Source: Methylococcaceae bacterium NSP1-2 (GTDB taxonomy: Bacteria > Pseudomonadota > Gammaproteobacteria > Methylococcales > Methylomonadaceae). Taken from it: a DNA stretch of 20,864 nt. The position numbers and the translations under genes were made by a program. The DNA is taken from contig NQJH01000015.1 of assembly GCA_002256685.1 (NCBI GenBank), forward strand, positions 648 to 21,511, written 5' to 3'. Of the stretch, positions 13,558 to 20,864 are shown one piece after another (within the stretch, counting starts at the first letter, position 1; every line of letters starts with the position of its first letter). A model generated the notes under the pieces. The model was given only the letters and a program-made list of their open reading frames with translations, searched no databases and was not told the origin of the DNA.

Positions 13558-15318
13558 TTACTGGTTACGCCCATACTGATATTTAAATTTCCGTCTTAAC
13601 AAGCCCGCAGGATCATCGGGAATGCGGTTAAGCCATTGTTCATTGGCTTGTTGTTTTTCATCTTTTGGGGACGCATCGGCAGGTTTAGCAGCTTGCGTGG
13701 TTGGTTTTTTATCTTCTTGTTTAGCCAATTCATCTTGTCCTTTTTCCTGCTTTTGCGGCTTTTGTTCTTCTGATTGAGAGCTTTGCTGCTCTTGTTTTTG
13801 TTGCTCGGATTTTTCAGAGTCCGTTTTTTGTTGCTCTTGTTGCTCTCCTTTATTCTCAGCCGATTGTTGTTTATCTGATTTTTGCTGGTCGGAATTTTTA
13901 TCTGGGTTTTGCTGTTTATTTTGCTCTTGCGGGTCTTTTTTATCCTGCTGTTGTTTTTCCAGCTCTTTTTCTATCAGGTCTTTATTAAACTTCGCATCGG
14001 CATCGTTAGGATTAAGTTTTAAGGCTTGTTCATAAGCGGCTAAGGCGTCTTTTAACTGTCCAGATTGTGCCAGTGCATTGCCTTGATTGTAGAAACTCGT
14101 CGCGGTTTGTTCAGCTTGGCTTTGATAGGTTTTTAAGGCTTTATCGTACTCACCTGCTTGATAATGTGCGGCGGCTTTCCAATCGGGGTTTTCAAATTTC
14201 TCGGCGGCTTTGGCATAATCTTGTTGTTGATAGGCTTTCAGTGCTTGTTGGTCGGGGCGTTGCCATAAATCTTGCCAGCCTAAGGCGTAGCTGTTTTTAG
14301 GTAGTGGTAATAACAATACGAACGCCACAATCAACAAGCCTTTTCTAAAAAATAACGCGCCTAAAGGTAGCACTAGCAATAATAACCACGCGCCTTTGTC
14401 ATTCCATTGTTCCAGCATTAGGTTATTATCGACTTTGTCTTGTTGCTGTACGGAGTTATCAAAAGTTTTTAACAGGGTTTGAATATCGTCATCATTGGTG
14501 GTGAGGGTTTGGTAAATGCCGTGTCCTGCTTGTGCTAAAGTGCTTAAATCGCTACTGTTTAATTTAGTGACTACGATAGAGCCTTGGTTGTCTTTTAAAA
14601 ACCCGCCTTCGGGTAATGCGATAGGTGCACCGTCTTCTGTTCCTACGCCTAAAACAGATAATTGAAAGTTATCTAATTTTTTTACCGCTGGTAGGGCTTC
14701 ATCCAAATCAATAGCATCGGTGATTAGTAGTATCTGCCCATTTTGTAAGCCTGATTGTTTAAATAAAGCCTCGGCTTTTTCCAGCACAGCGGCAGTATTA
14801 TTGCCCTGACTAGGCATAATGTCGGTGGTCAACGCGGCTAACTGGCTATCGATGGTATTGGTGTCATCGGTGAGCGGAGTCACGGTAAAGGCATCACCCG
14901 AATAAACCAGCAACGCGGTTTGACCGTCTTTACGTTGTTTTAAAATATCGGCGATTTTGTAACGGGCAATGGTTAAGCGACTGGGTTTAATATCAGCGGC
15001 ATCCATTGACGGTGATAAATTCAATGCGATAACTAAGGCAGCATCATTTCTAAACACAGGCGAAGGTAAGCGTTGCCACGTTGGACCTGCTAATGCCACA
15101 ATAACTAATAAAGTGGCGATAAAGCCTAGCGATAACCAGACTCGACTTTGATTTACGACTTTTTCTTGTAACAGAAAAGGCAGCAATTCAGCATCACAGC
15201 ACGCTGACCAGTTGCCGCGACTGAGTTTGTTGCGCATCATCAAGACGACAACAATGACAGCGGGCAGTATCGCCAGTAACCAATACGGTCTGATGAAATG
15301 GAAGTCTGCTAAGTTCAT
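13558..15318 (-). CDS. BatB-BatC fusion: VWA domain membrane protein with TPR and charged C-terminal region
   Basis: The start at ATG 15318 (586 residues) overlaps the batA stop in ATGA and has GAGG upstream. An ATG eight codons earlier is less likely. Membrane segments are at about 11-27, 59-77 and 309-336. The VWA domain lies at about 92-280, but its MIDAS reads N100-L-S102-P-S104, so the first aspartate is replaced by asparagine. TPR units occupy about 355-440 (ATSFYNQGNALAQSGQLKDA, then LAAYEQALKLNPNDADAKFN). The stretch from about 450 to 560 is almost entirely Gln, Lys, Glu and Ser, followed by the conserved tail WLNRIPDDPAGLLRRKFKYQ. BatB and BatC are often fused, as here. The role in envelope stress or oxygen tolerance is proposed for the family, not shown. 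It is the last gene of the MoxR operon. Confidence 0.85.
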   Translation of the reverse strand: MNLADFHFIRPYWLLAILPAVIVVVLMMRNKLSRGNWSACCDAELLPFLLQEKVVNQSRVWLSLGFIATLLVIVALAGPTWQRLPSPVFRNDAALVIALNLSPSMDAADIKPSRLTIARYKIADILKQRKDGQTALLVYSGDAFTVTPLTDDTNTIDSQLAALTTDIMPSQGNNTAAVLEKAEALFKQSGLQNGQILLITDAIDLDEALPAVKKLDNFQLSVLGVGTEDGAPIALPEGGFLKDNQGSIVVTKLNSSDLSTLAQAGHGIYQTLTTNDDDIQTLLKTFDNSVQQQDKVDNNLMLEQWNDKGAWLLLLVLPLGALFFRKGLLIVAFVLLLPLPKNSYALGWQDLWQRPDQQALKAYQQQDYAKAAEKFENPDWKAAAHYQAGEYDKALKTYQSQAEQTATSFYNQGNALAQSGQLKDALAAYEQALKLNPNDADAKFNKDLIEKELEKQQQDKKDPQEQNKQQNPDKNSDQQKSDKQQSAENKGEQQEQQKTDSEKSEQQKQEQQSSQSEEQKPQKQEKGQDELAKQEDKKPTTQAAKPADASPKDEKQQANEQWLNRIPDDPAGLLRRKFKYQYGRNQ

Positions 15319-16295
15319 GATAACCTCACTTTTGATCCACACAGCAATGCCACTAAGCCCAATGCTAACGCTAAGGGATACATATACAATTCGGTGCGTG
15401 GTCGAAAATATTGTTTGTCTTTTTCAATCGGTTCTAGCTCATCCAAGCGCATATAAATGTTGTTCAGTTCCTCGGTATTGCGGGCGCGGTAATAATAACC
15501 GCCAGTGCTTTCGGCGATTTTAATCAGCGTTTTTTCATCCAAATCCAGCGAGGGATTGACGGTACGATTACCAAACAAACTAGGCACACTCATTTCATCG
15601 GCACCAACACCGATGGTATAAATTTTTAAACCATTCGTCGCCGCCAATTCTGCGGCTTTTAACGGCGTGACTTCACCTGCGGTATTCGCGCCATCGGTCA
15701 GTAAAATCAACACATGACTATTCGCAGGTTGATTTTTCAGCCGCTTAACCGCCAAACCTATCGCATCACCAATAGCGGTATTATCACCTGCCAGACCAAT
15801 CACTGCTTCATCTAACAACGTCTGCACGGTTTTACGGTCAAAAGTTAATGGGGTTTGTAAATAGGCTTGTGTACCGAACAAAATTAAGCCGAGTCGGTCG
15901 CCAACTCGACGATTAATAAAATCGCTGGCGATGGCTTTGATGGCGGTCAGTCGGTCAACGGGTCGTTTATTGAGTACAAAATCTTGTGCTTCCATACTGC
16001 GGGATAAATCCACTGCCATCATTAAATCCCGTCCACTCATTGCCTGCTCAATGGGTTCGCCTAACCACTGCGGTCTAGCACAAGCAATCACTAATAACAC
16101 CCACGCGATAGCTGCCAACCCTAATGATGTAGACTTCGCTTTAAACACGGTTTGGGTTTGTACCTCAACCAATTCTTCCAAAAACGGCACATTTAACGCT
16201 GCCTGTTCAATGGGGTTATGCACGGGTAATAACCAGCGTGTTAATAACGGTAACGGTAAGGCGACTAAAGCCCAGAGCCATTCAAAATGAATCAT
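15315..16295 (-). CDS. BatA-like von Willebrand factor A membrane protein
   Basis: This 326-residue protein has membrane segments at about 5-23 and 56-74 and a C-terminal one at 305-320. The VWA domain (about 88-280) has an intact metal-ion site: D96-L-S98-R-S100 in MAVDLSRSMEAQD, T/D in LLTDGANT (198-205), and GTQAYLQTPLTFD (141-153). The topology places the VWA domain on one side of the membrane for protein binding. The ATG overlaps the DUF4381 stop by four bases (ATGA), and the stop overlaps the batB start. Members of this family act with MoxR ATPases in metal-centre or complex maturation. Confidence 0.88.
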   Translation of the reverse strand: MIHFEWLWALVALPLPLLTRWLLPVHNPIEQAALNVPFLEELVEVQTQTVFKAKSTSLGLAAIAWVLLVIACARPQWLGEPIEQAMSGRDLMMAVDLSRSMEAQDFVLNKRPVDRLTAIKAIASDFINRRVGDRLGLILFGTQAYLQTPLTFDRKTVQTLLDEAVIGLAGDNTAIGDAIGLAVKRLKNQPANSHVLILLTDGANTAGEVTPLKAAELAATNGLKIYTIGVGADEMSVPSLFGNRTVNPSLDLDEKTLIKIAESTGGYYYRARNTEELNNIYMRLDELEPIEKDKQYFRPRTELYMYPLALALGLVALLCGSKVRLS

Positions 16296-16759
16296 GATTT
16301 TTTTTGTGCTTTAAGCCAGTCTTCACACAGGCTGATGAGTTGAGAAATTTCCCGTTCTGACGGCGCAGATGGTCGATAAGGCGCATCCACTAAACACCGC
16401 CCCGCACCTTTGGTAAACGGCGCGTTTTTTAATGAACTATCGAGAAACGCTAACCACGCCTGCCCTGTTAAACCTGCTGTTTGAGTGCGAGGAGCGATAC
16501 TGATTGCTACACGCCGCAATAATGCCGATAGTTCAGTGAGTTTTTGCGCGTTATCCATCGAGCTATTTTTAATCTTTGCTAGCAGTTTTTTTGCCGTTTT
16601 AAGCGCGGTTTTGCGGGTAAGACGTTGATAACACCAGTATAAAAATACGATAAGTAACGGTAGCAACACGACAACCAGCCACCAACCCATAGCGGGAGGA
16701 AACCAGCCGATTGCTTCAGGTAAATGTAGGTCTTTAAGCGGGAGTGGAGTGTTCTGCAT
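16292..16759 (-). CDS. DUF4381 membrane protein of the MoxR/Bat operon
   Basis: This 155-residue protein has one membrane segment (about 23-45, AMGWWLVVVLLPLLIVFLYW). A basic linker (RLTRKTALKTAKKLLAKIK) and a helical domain with LTELSALLRRVAISIAPR and GLTGQAWLAFLDSSL follow. This pattern is typical of DUF4381, which lies between DUF58 and batA in most gammaproteobacterial MoxR/Bat operons. Its function is unknown. It follows DUF58 by 42 bases and overlaps batA by four. Confidence 0.8.
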   Translation of the reverse strand: MQNTPLPLKDLHLPEAIGWFPPAMGWWLVVVLLPLLIVFLYWCYQRLTRKTALKTAKKLLAKIKNSSMDNAQKLTELSALLRRVAISIAPRTQTAGLTGQAWLAFLDSSLKNAPFTKGAGRCLVDAPYRPSAPSEREISQLISLCEDWLKAQKKS

Positions 16760-16801
16760 GATGTATTTTAATGATTTTTGAAGTGCCGCATTTTGAAACT
16801 A

Positions 16802-17704
16802 TTATCGTAGACACTGTATAGGATCGTCTACGGTGCTACATTGAATAAACGACAGTCCTCTTTTTTTTGCTAGCTGTTGTAATCGCTGTAGCCGTTGCTC
16901 AAAATGTTGGTGGTAAGTTTCTACACGTTGTGAATCGCTGGTATCGATAACGACATCCTGTTGACCATCGGTAAATCGATAACGACCTTTAGTGGGTAAA
17001 TTGCTCTCTAGGGCATCATAAACAAAAATCAACACCACTTGACAATGTTGCGCTAGTTTAACCAAATGCAACTCAGCGGCATCATTAATACCGCGAAAAT
17101 CACTAATGATATAGACCAAACTACCCGGATGCGCATGTTGCACCAGTCTAGCTAACACATGCTCTAAGGTCATGCTGGTCGCGGCTTTGTTAACGTTATC
17201 CTCACGCACCAGCATATTTAAAAACCGCAATACCGCATGTCTGCCGTTTTGGGGTTTTAATTCACAACACGCTAGCTCAGAAAATAACTGCCCGCCAATG
17301 CGGTCGCCTTGATGTTGCGCTGCCCATGCCAATAAAGCCGCCAGTTTAGCGGCTAATACCGATTTAAAAACGCCACGCGTCGCAAAGTGCATGGCGGAAC
17401 GATTATCGACGGAAATAAACACGGGACGTTCGCGTTCTTCTCTAAAGACTTTGGTGTGAGTTTTACCCGTGCGTGCGGTAACGCGCCAGTCGATACTGCG
17501 AATATCATCACCTGGTTGATACATGCGCGTCTCTTCAAATTCCATACCTCGCCCTTTGATAGGCGAAATATAACCCCCGCTTTGTGGCGCGTGAATAGAT
17601 AAGCGTTTTAGATTTAATCCCGCCGCTGGTTTGGCTAAATCAATTAGTGTTTTTAAAGAGACAAAAACCCGTTCACTGGTGGCAACCGTTGATTTTTTCA
17701 ACAT
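16802..17704 (-). CDS. DUF58 protein of the MoxR/Bat operon
   Basis: The protein has 300 residues from ATG 17704, or 304 if a TTG at 17716, which overlaps the moxR stop, is used. Neither start has a good ribosome-binding site, and I favour the ATG. The DUF58 signature GRGMEFEETRMYQPGDDIRSIDWRVTAR begins about residue 51, and a degenerate VWA-like metal site (ISVDNRSAMHF) begins near residue 97. No membrane segment is seen. DUF58 proteins are encoded directly beside MoxR ATPases and are thought to act as partners, but the biochemical role is unknown. Confidence 0.85.
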   Translation of the reverse strand: MLKKSTVATSERVFVSLKTLIDLAKPAAGLNLKRLSIHAPQSGGYISPIKGRGMEFEETRMYQPGDDIRSIDWRVTARTGKTHTKVFREERERPVFISVDNRSAMHFATRGVFKSVLAAKLAALLAWAAQHQGDRIGGQLFSELACCELKPQNGRHAVLRFLNMLVREDNVNKAATSMTLEHVLARLVQHAHPGSLVYIISDFRGINDAAELHLVKLAQHCQVVLIFVYDALESNLPTKGRYRFTDGQQDVVIDTSDSQRVETYHQHFEQRLQRLQQLAKKRGLSFIQCSTVDDPIQCLR

Positions 17705-17712
17705 AGTGTTTA

Positions 17713-18705
17713 TCAAGGGACGGCAATTCTGGCAATCAGTTCTTTAATAACATGATCGGTAGTAATGCCTTCGGCTTCGGCTTCATAAGACAGAATGAGG
17801 CGATGACGTAACACATCGAATGCCATGTCTTGTATATCTTCGGGAGCAACAAAATCACGTTGTGATAACCACGCTTTGGCTCTGGCACAACGGTCAAGGG
17901 CAATACTGGCTCTAGGGCTTGCGCCATAACGTAACCATGACCCTAAGTCTGCGCCATACGCCGCTGGGTTGCGAGTTGCTAACACGATTTGTAATAAATA
18001 ATCTTCTAACCCGTCTGCCATGTATAAATCAAGAACTTCCTGACGGGCTTGAAACAACATAAATTGGCTAAGTGGTTCAAAGGATTCGTGCTGTTTTATC
18101 GTTTCAGAACCCGCTTCCGCCCGCGCAAGATGCAGTATGCTTTTTTCATGATCAGCGTGAGGATAATCGACTTTAACATGCAGTAAAAATCTATCCAGTT
18201 GGGCTTCGGGCAATGGATAAGTACCTTCTTGCTCGATAGGATTTTGCGTTGCCATGACCATAAATAACGGCGGTAATGGATAGCTTGCGAGTCCAACCGT
18301 TATTTGTCTCTCGCCCATTGCTTCTAATAGCGCGGCTTGTACTTTGGCAGGTGCACGATTGATTTCATCGGCTAAAATCAAATTATGAAACAGCGGCCCT
18401 TTTTGAAATTCAAAGGCAGCTTGTTGCGGGCGATAAATTTCCGTACCCGTCAAATCCGCAGGTAATAAATCAGGGGTAAATTGGACGCGGTGAAAATCCG
18501 CTTCAATGCCTTTACTCAACACTTTAATGGCGCGGGTTTTAGCAAGACCTGGCGCGCCCTCAACTAAAATATGCCCATCGGCTAATAAGCCAATTAACAT
18601 GCGTTCCACCAGCACATCCTGTCCGATGATTTCTTGATTAATAAAGTCTTGTAAGCGTTTTAATGCAGATTGAGCGGAATCTATATTGTTGTTTTGTTCT
18701 GACAT
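17713..18705 (-). CDS. MoxR-family AAA+ ATPase
   Basis: This 330-residue protein has Walker A GAPGLAKT (50-57), Walker B LILADE (109-114), the MoxR mark NRAPAKVQAALLEAM (116-130), sensor 1 ATQNP (152-156) and LPEAQLDRFLL (165-175). MoxR ATPases are chaperones that, with VWA partners, help mature or insert cofactors into enzymes. It heads the five-gene operon and is divergent from the P-type ATPase gene. No obvious sigma-70 promoter or strong ribosome-binding site is seen upstream. Confidence 0.93.
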   Translation of the reverse strand: MSEQNNNIDSAQSALKRLQDFINQEIIGQDVLVERMLIGLLADGHILVEGAPGLAKTRAIKVLSKGIEADFHRVQFTPDLLPADLTGTEIYRPQQAAFEFQKGPLFHNLILADEINRAPAKVQAALLEAMGERQITVGLASYPLPPLFMVMATQNPIEQEGTYPLPEAQLDRFLLHVKVDYPHADHEKSILHLARAEAGSETIKQHESFEPLSQFMLFQARQEVLDLYMADGLEDYLLQIVLATRNPAAYGADLGSWLRYGASPRASIALDRCARAKAWLSQRDFVAPEDIQDMAFDVLRHRLILSYEAEAEGITTDHVIKELIARIAVP

Positions 18706-19005
18706 AATGGGCTTATTTATTTTTAAAATAGGAAGATTTGGACATTCAATACACAGGGTTTTGAGCGTGATAAGCGGTAAAAATTTCTATCACAAAGTAG
18801 CCTGTTAAACACTTTTTTATAAAAACTGGCTTATTTTATACTGATACACTACCAGATGAATGCTTAAATTATGTGGTGATGTTAAGTTTGTAGTTATTTA
18901 GTCAGCGTCTATTAAGTGTAGAATAGCGACAGACAGATTGCATTCAAGGTTTTAAACGATAAAAGCTATAATCCAAAACTAAATCACTAGACGATTTTAA
19001 CAGCC
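18706..19005. other. Divergent intergenic region between moxR and the P-type ATPase
   Basis: These 300 AT-rich bases hold no gene. A TATACT at 18837-18842 could be a -10 for the ATPase gene, but no good -35 is present and it is about 165 bases from the start. No palindrome of note was seen. Confidence 0.4.
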
Positions 19006-20864
19006 ATGTCAGACTATAACGCTTTCTTGAATAATTACGCATTCATAACAATAATTGTATTACTAGGTGTAATGCTGCTAGTCGTTATTTTATGGATTGT
19101 TTCAAAATGTCTGCGTTTCCTTATTAAAAAGGACGATACGCAGCCAGACGCTACAACAGTTCAATATGATTGGCATACTTTGTCAGTCGCGCAAGCCCTG
19201 CACAAACAATCGACCCAGTTAAGTAGTGGCTTAAGCCAAGCAGAGGTCAAAGCACGCCAAAACGATTATGGTTTTAATCAGCTAGATGAAACCCCACCTG
19301 AACCTGCTTGGCATTTGTTGTTATCACAATTTAAAAGTATCCTCATTTTAGTATTGATAATTGCTGCTATTGTGGCGGCAGCTATCGGTGATCTAAGTGA
19401 TGGTATTGTCATTTTAATTGTGGTCATAATTAACGCTTTTCTGGGCTTTTATCAAGAATTTCAGGCAGAAAAATCGTTAGCCGCATTGAAAAAAATGTTG
19501 GCATTACAAGCTAAAGTACGCCGTGACGGGCGCGTACAAGAACTATCCGCTACTCAACTCGTACCGGGTGATATTGTTATTTTGGAAGCGGGTGACAAAA
19601 TACCTGCCGATGGGCGCATTGTTGCCGCTAATACCTTAGAAGTAGATGAATCGTCATTTACCGGTGAATCCGTCCCCGTTACCAAACAAAAAAAAGAGCT
19701 TAGAAATCCCGCTACCCCATTAGCCGAACGTTCCAATATGCTGTATATGAACAATGCCATCGTTCGTGGTCGTGCAGAAATGCTGGTCACTGCAACAGGC
19801 ATGGACACTGAAATAGGCAAATTAGCGGATCTGTTGGCACAAACAGAAGACGAGGCAACACCCTTACAATTGCAGCTTGATAGTTTAGGCAAACGTTTGG
19901 CATTGTTCGCATTAGTCGTTGTGGTAGTGTTGTTTGCTAGTGCCATTTTGCGCGGCGAACCACTGATAGAAACGGCTTTTACCGCGATTGCGTTGGCAGT
20001 CGCGGCAATTCCCGAAGGTTTACCCGCTGTGGTCACCGTCACTCTCGCGCTTGGAATGCACCGCATGGCAAGTCAACGCGCCATTGTTAAACGCTTGTCT
20101 GCGGTGGAAACCCTAGGCTGTACGACCGTTATTTGCACCGATAAAACAGGGACGTTAACCGTTAATCAAATGACAGCACGGGCTGTATTTTACAAAGAGC
20201 AACGCTATAGTGTCAGCGGTGAAGGCTATGAAATAACGGGTGAAATTTTGCCGACTGTTTCAGCGACCGATTTAAACGCTTTGTTGCTACCACTGGCTTT
20301 GTGTAATGACAGTCATGTCCGCGACAATCAAGTCCTAGGCGATCCAATGGAAGGCGCGTTACTGGTACTGGCAGCTAAAGGTGGTCTAAGTAAAGAACAA
20401 GCGAATAAACAACTACCGCGTATTGCTGAAATTCCTTTTGATGCTGAGCATAAATTCATGGCGACTTTTCATCGTCAAGACTATGAAATCAAAATATTTA
20501 TTAAAGGTGCGCCTGAAGTATTGTTAAATCTGTGTGTGCGCCTGAAGTATTGTTAAATCTGTGTGAATCGGCATTGGATAAAGACGGCAATGCTGTTGCA
20601 ATTCAGCGTCAACCGCTGTTACAGCAAAATACTGACATGGCAAGTACTGGCTTACGCGTATTGGGTTTAGCCGTACGCACCTTACCAACATCAGAGTTTT
20701 CATGGGATGAGGATTTGTTTCCACATATCAAAGAGCTGACTTTTGTTGGGCTAGTCGGTTTAATGGATCCACCTAGAGTGGAAGTACGCGAGGCGATTAA
20801 ACTCTGCCATCGAGCAGGTATCGCCGTTAAAATGATTACTGGCGACCAAAAATTAACGGCAGCG
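19006..20864 (+). CDS. P2-type cation-transporting ATPase (Ca2+-ATPase-like), frame broken by a tandem duplication; cut by window edge
   Basis: The first frame encodes 516 residues and the second resumes to the window end. There is an unusual extra N-terminal hydrophobic segment (about 13-31). The P-type core follows, with membrane segments at about 110-127 and 132-150. The actuator motif TGES is at 219-222, PEGLP at 336-340 in transmembrane segment 4, and the phosphorylation site DKTGT at 379-383 with D379. The nucleotide domain has KGAPE at 500-504, and downstream of the break MITGD is present. P2-type (SERCA/PMR1-like) features suggest Ca2+ or another divalent cation, which is an inference. 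At 20507-20564 a 29-bp unit is repeated in tandem, causing a stop at 20554-20556. Deleting one copy restores one continuous frame. Confidence 0.88.
20507..20564. repeat. Perfect 29-bp tandem duplication inside the P-type ATPase gene
   Basis: Unit 1 is 20507-20535 and unit 2 is 20536-20564, identical, with the match running one base further. It inserts 29 bases (not a multiple of three), so the frame is lost after codon 510. The expected protein would read ...LLNLCESALDKDG. Either a slippage mutation or an assembly error. Confidence 0.9.

Noticed and set aside
13780..13980. Low-complexity Gln/Lys/Glu region of batBC as a possible frame error or inserted repeat
   Set aside because: The same charged stretch and the conserved C-terminal WLNRIPDDP tail are normal for BatB-BatC proteins.
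19554..20066. Long antisense open frame (170 codons) inside the P-type ATPase
   Set aside because: Ser/Thr/Ala-rich reverse reading of a conserved coding region, as expected by chance.

Overview
The window reads as a chromosomal segment of a gammaproteobacterium. The evidence is the E. coli-like RF2 frameshift site, YhdJ-type methylase, PurT, DusA and a MoxR/Bat operon. The REP/RAYT elements and SorAB-type sulfite oxidase would suit an environmental lineage such as Methylococcales or Thiotrichales, but the sequence alone does not fix the genus. No tRNA, rRNA or CRISPR array was seen.

Layout. (1) 1-2593, minus strand: prfB (release factor 2, with the classical +1 programmed frameshift), then a YhdJ-like adenine methyltransferase, then an overlapping ORF cut by the window edge that is probably the partner restriction enzyme. 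prfB carries a second, unprogrammed frame break: about 17 bases are missing exactly where the SPF stop-codon-reading tripeptide should be. (2) 2888-3913, plus strand: a membrane-anchored TPR protein. (3) 8888-3961, minus strand: a tight run of folE, hemH, a membrane-spanning MutS-family ATPase, purT and a lytic transglycosylase. (4) 8936-11603: a 2.6 kb accessory island bounded by a 27-bp direct repeat of the 3' end of dusA. It holds a RAYT transposase remnant, several GTAG-type REP hairpins, a CoA-transferase remnant, and an intact sulfite dehydrogenase pair (sorA-sorB) on the opposite strand to its neighbours. (5) 12588-11575: dusA, then a MITE-like palindrome with a REP pair inside it, then a secreted DUF2780 protein. 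(6) 18705-13558, minus strand: a MoxR/Bat operon of moxR, DUF58, DUF4381, batA (VWA) and a batB-batC fusion (VWA + TPR), with no batD. (7) 19006 to the window end, plus strand: a P2-type cation ATPase whose frame is broken by a 29-bp tandem duplication and then resumes.

How the parts relate. The folE to slt run mixes cofactor, haem, purine and cell-wall functions and is probably co-transcribed because of its tight spacing. The MoxR/Bat operon encodes a AAA+ chaperone with its usual VWA membrane partners. SorAB would oxidise sulfite in the periplasm and pass electrons to the cytochrome chain. Two indels that break housekeeping genes (prfB and the ATPase) lie in one 21 kb window, so assembly error must be weighed against real mutation.
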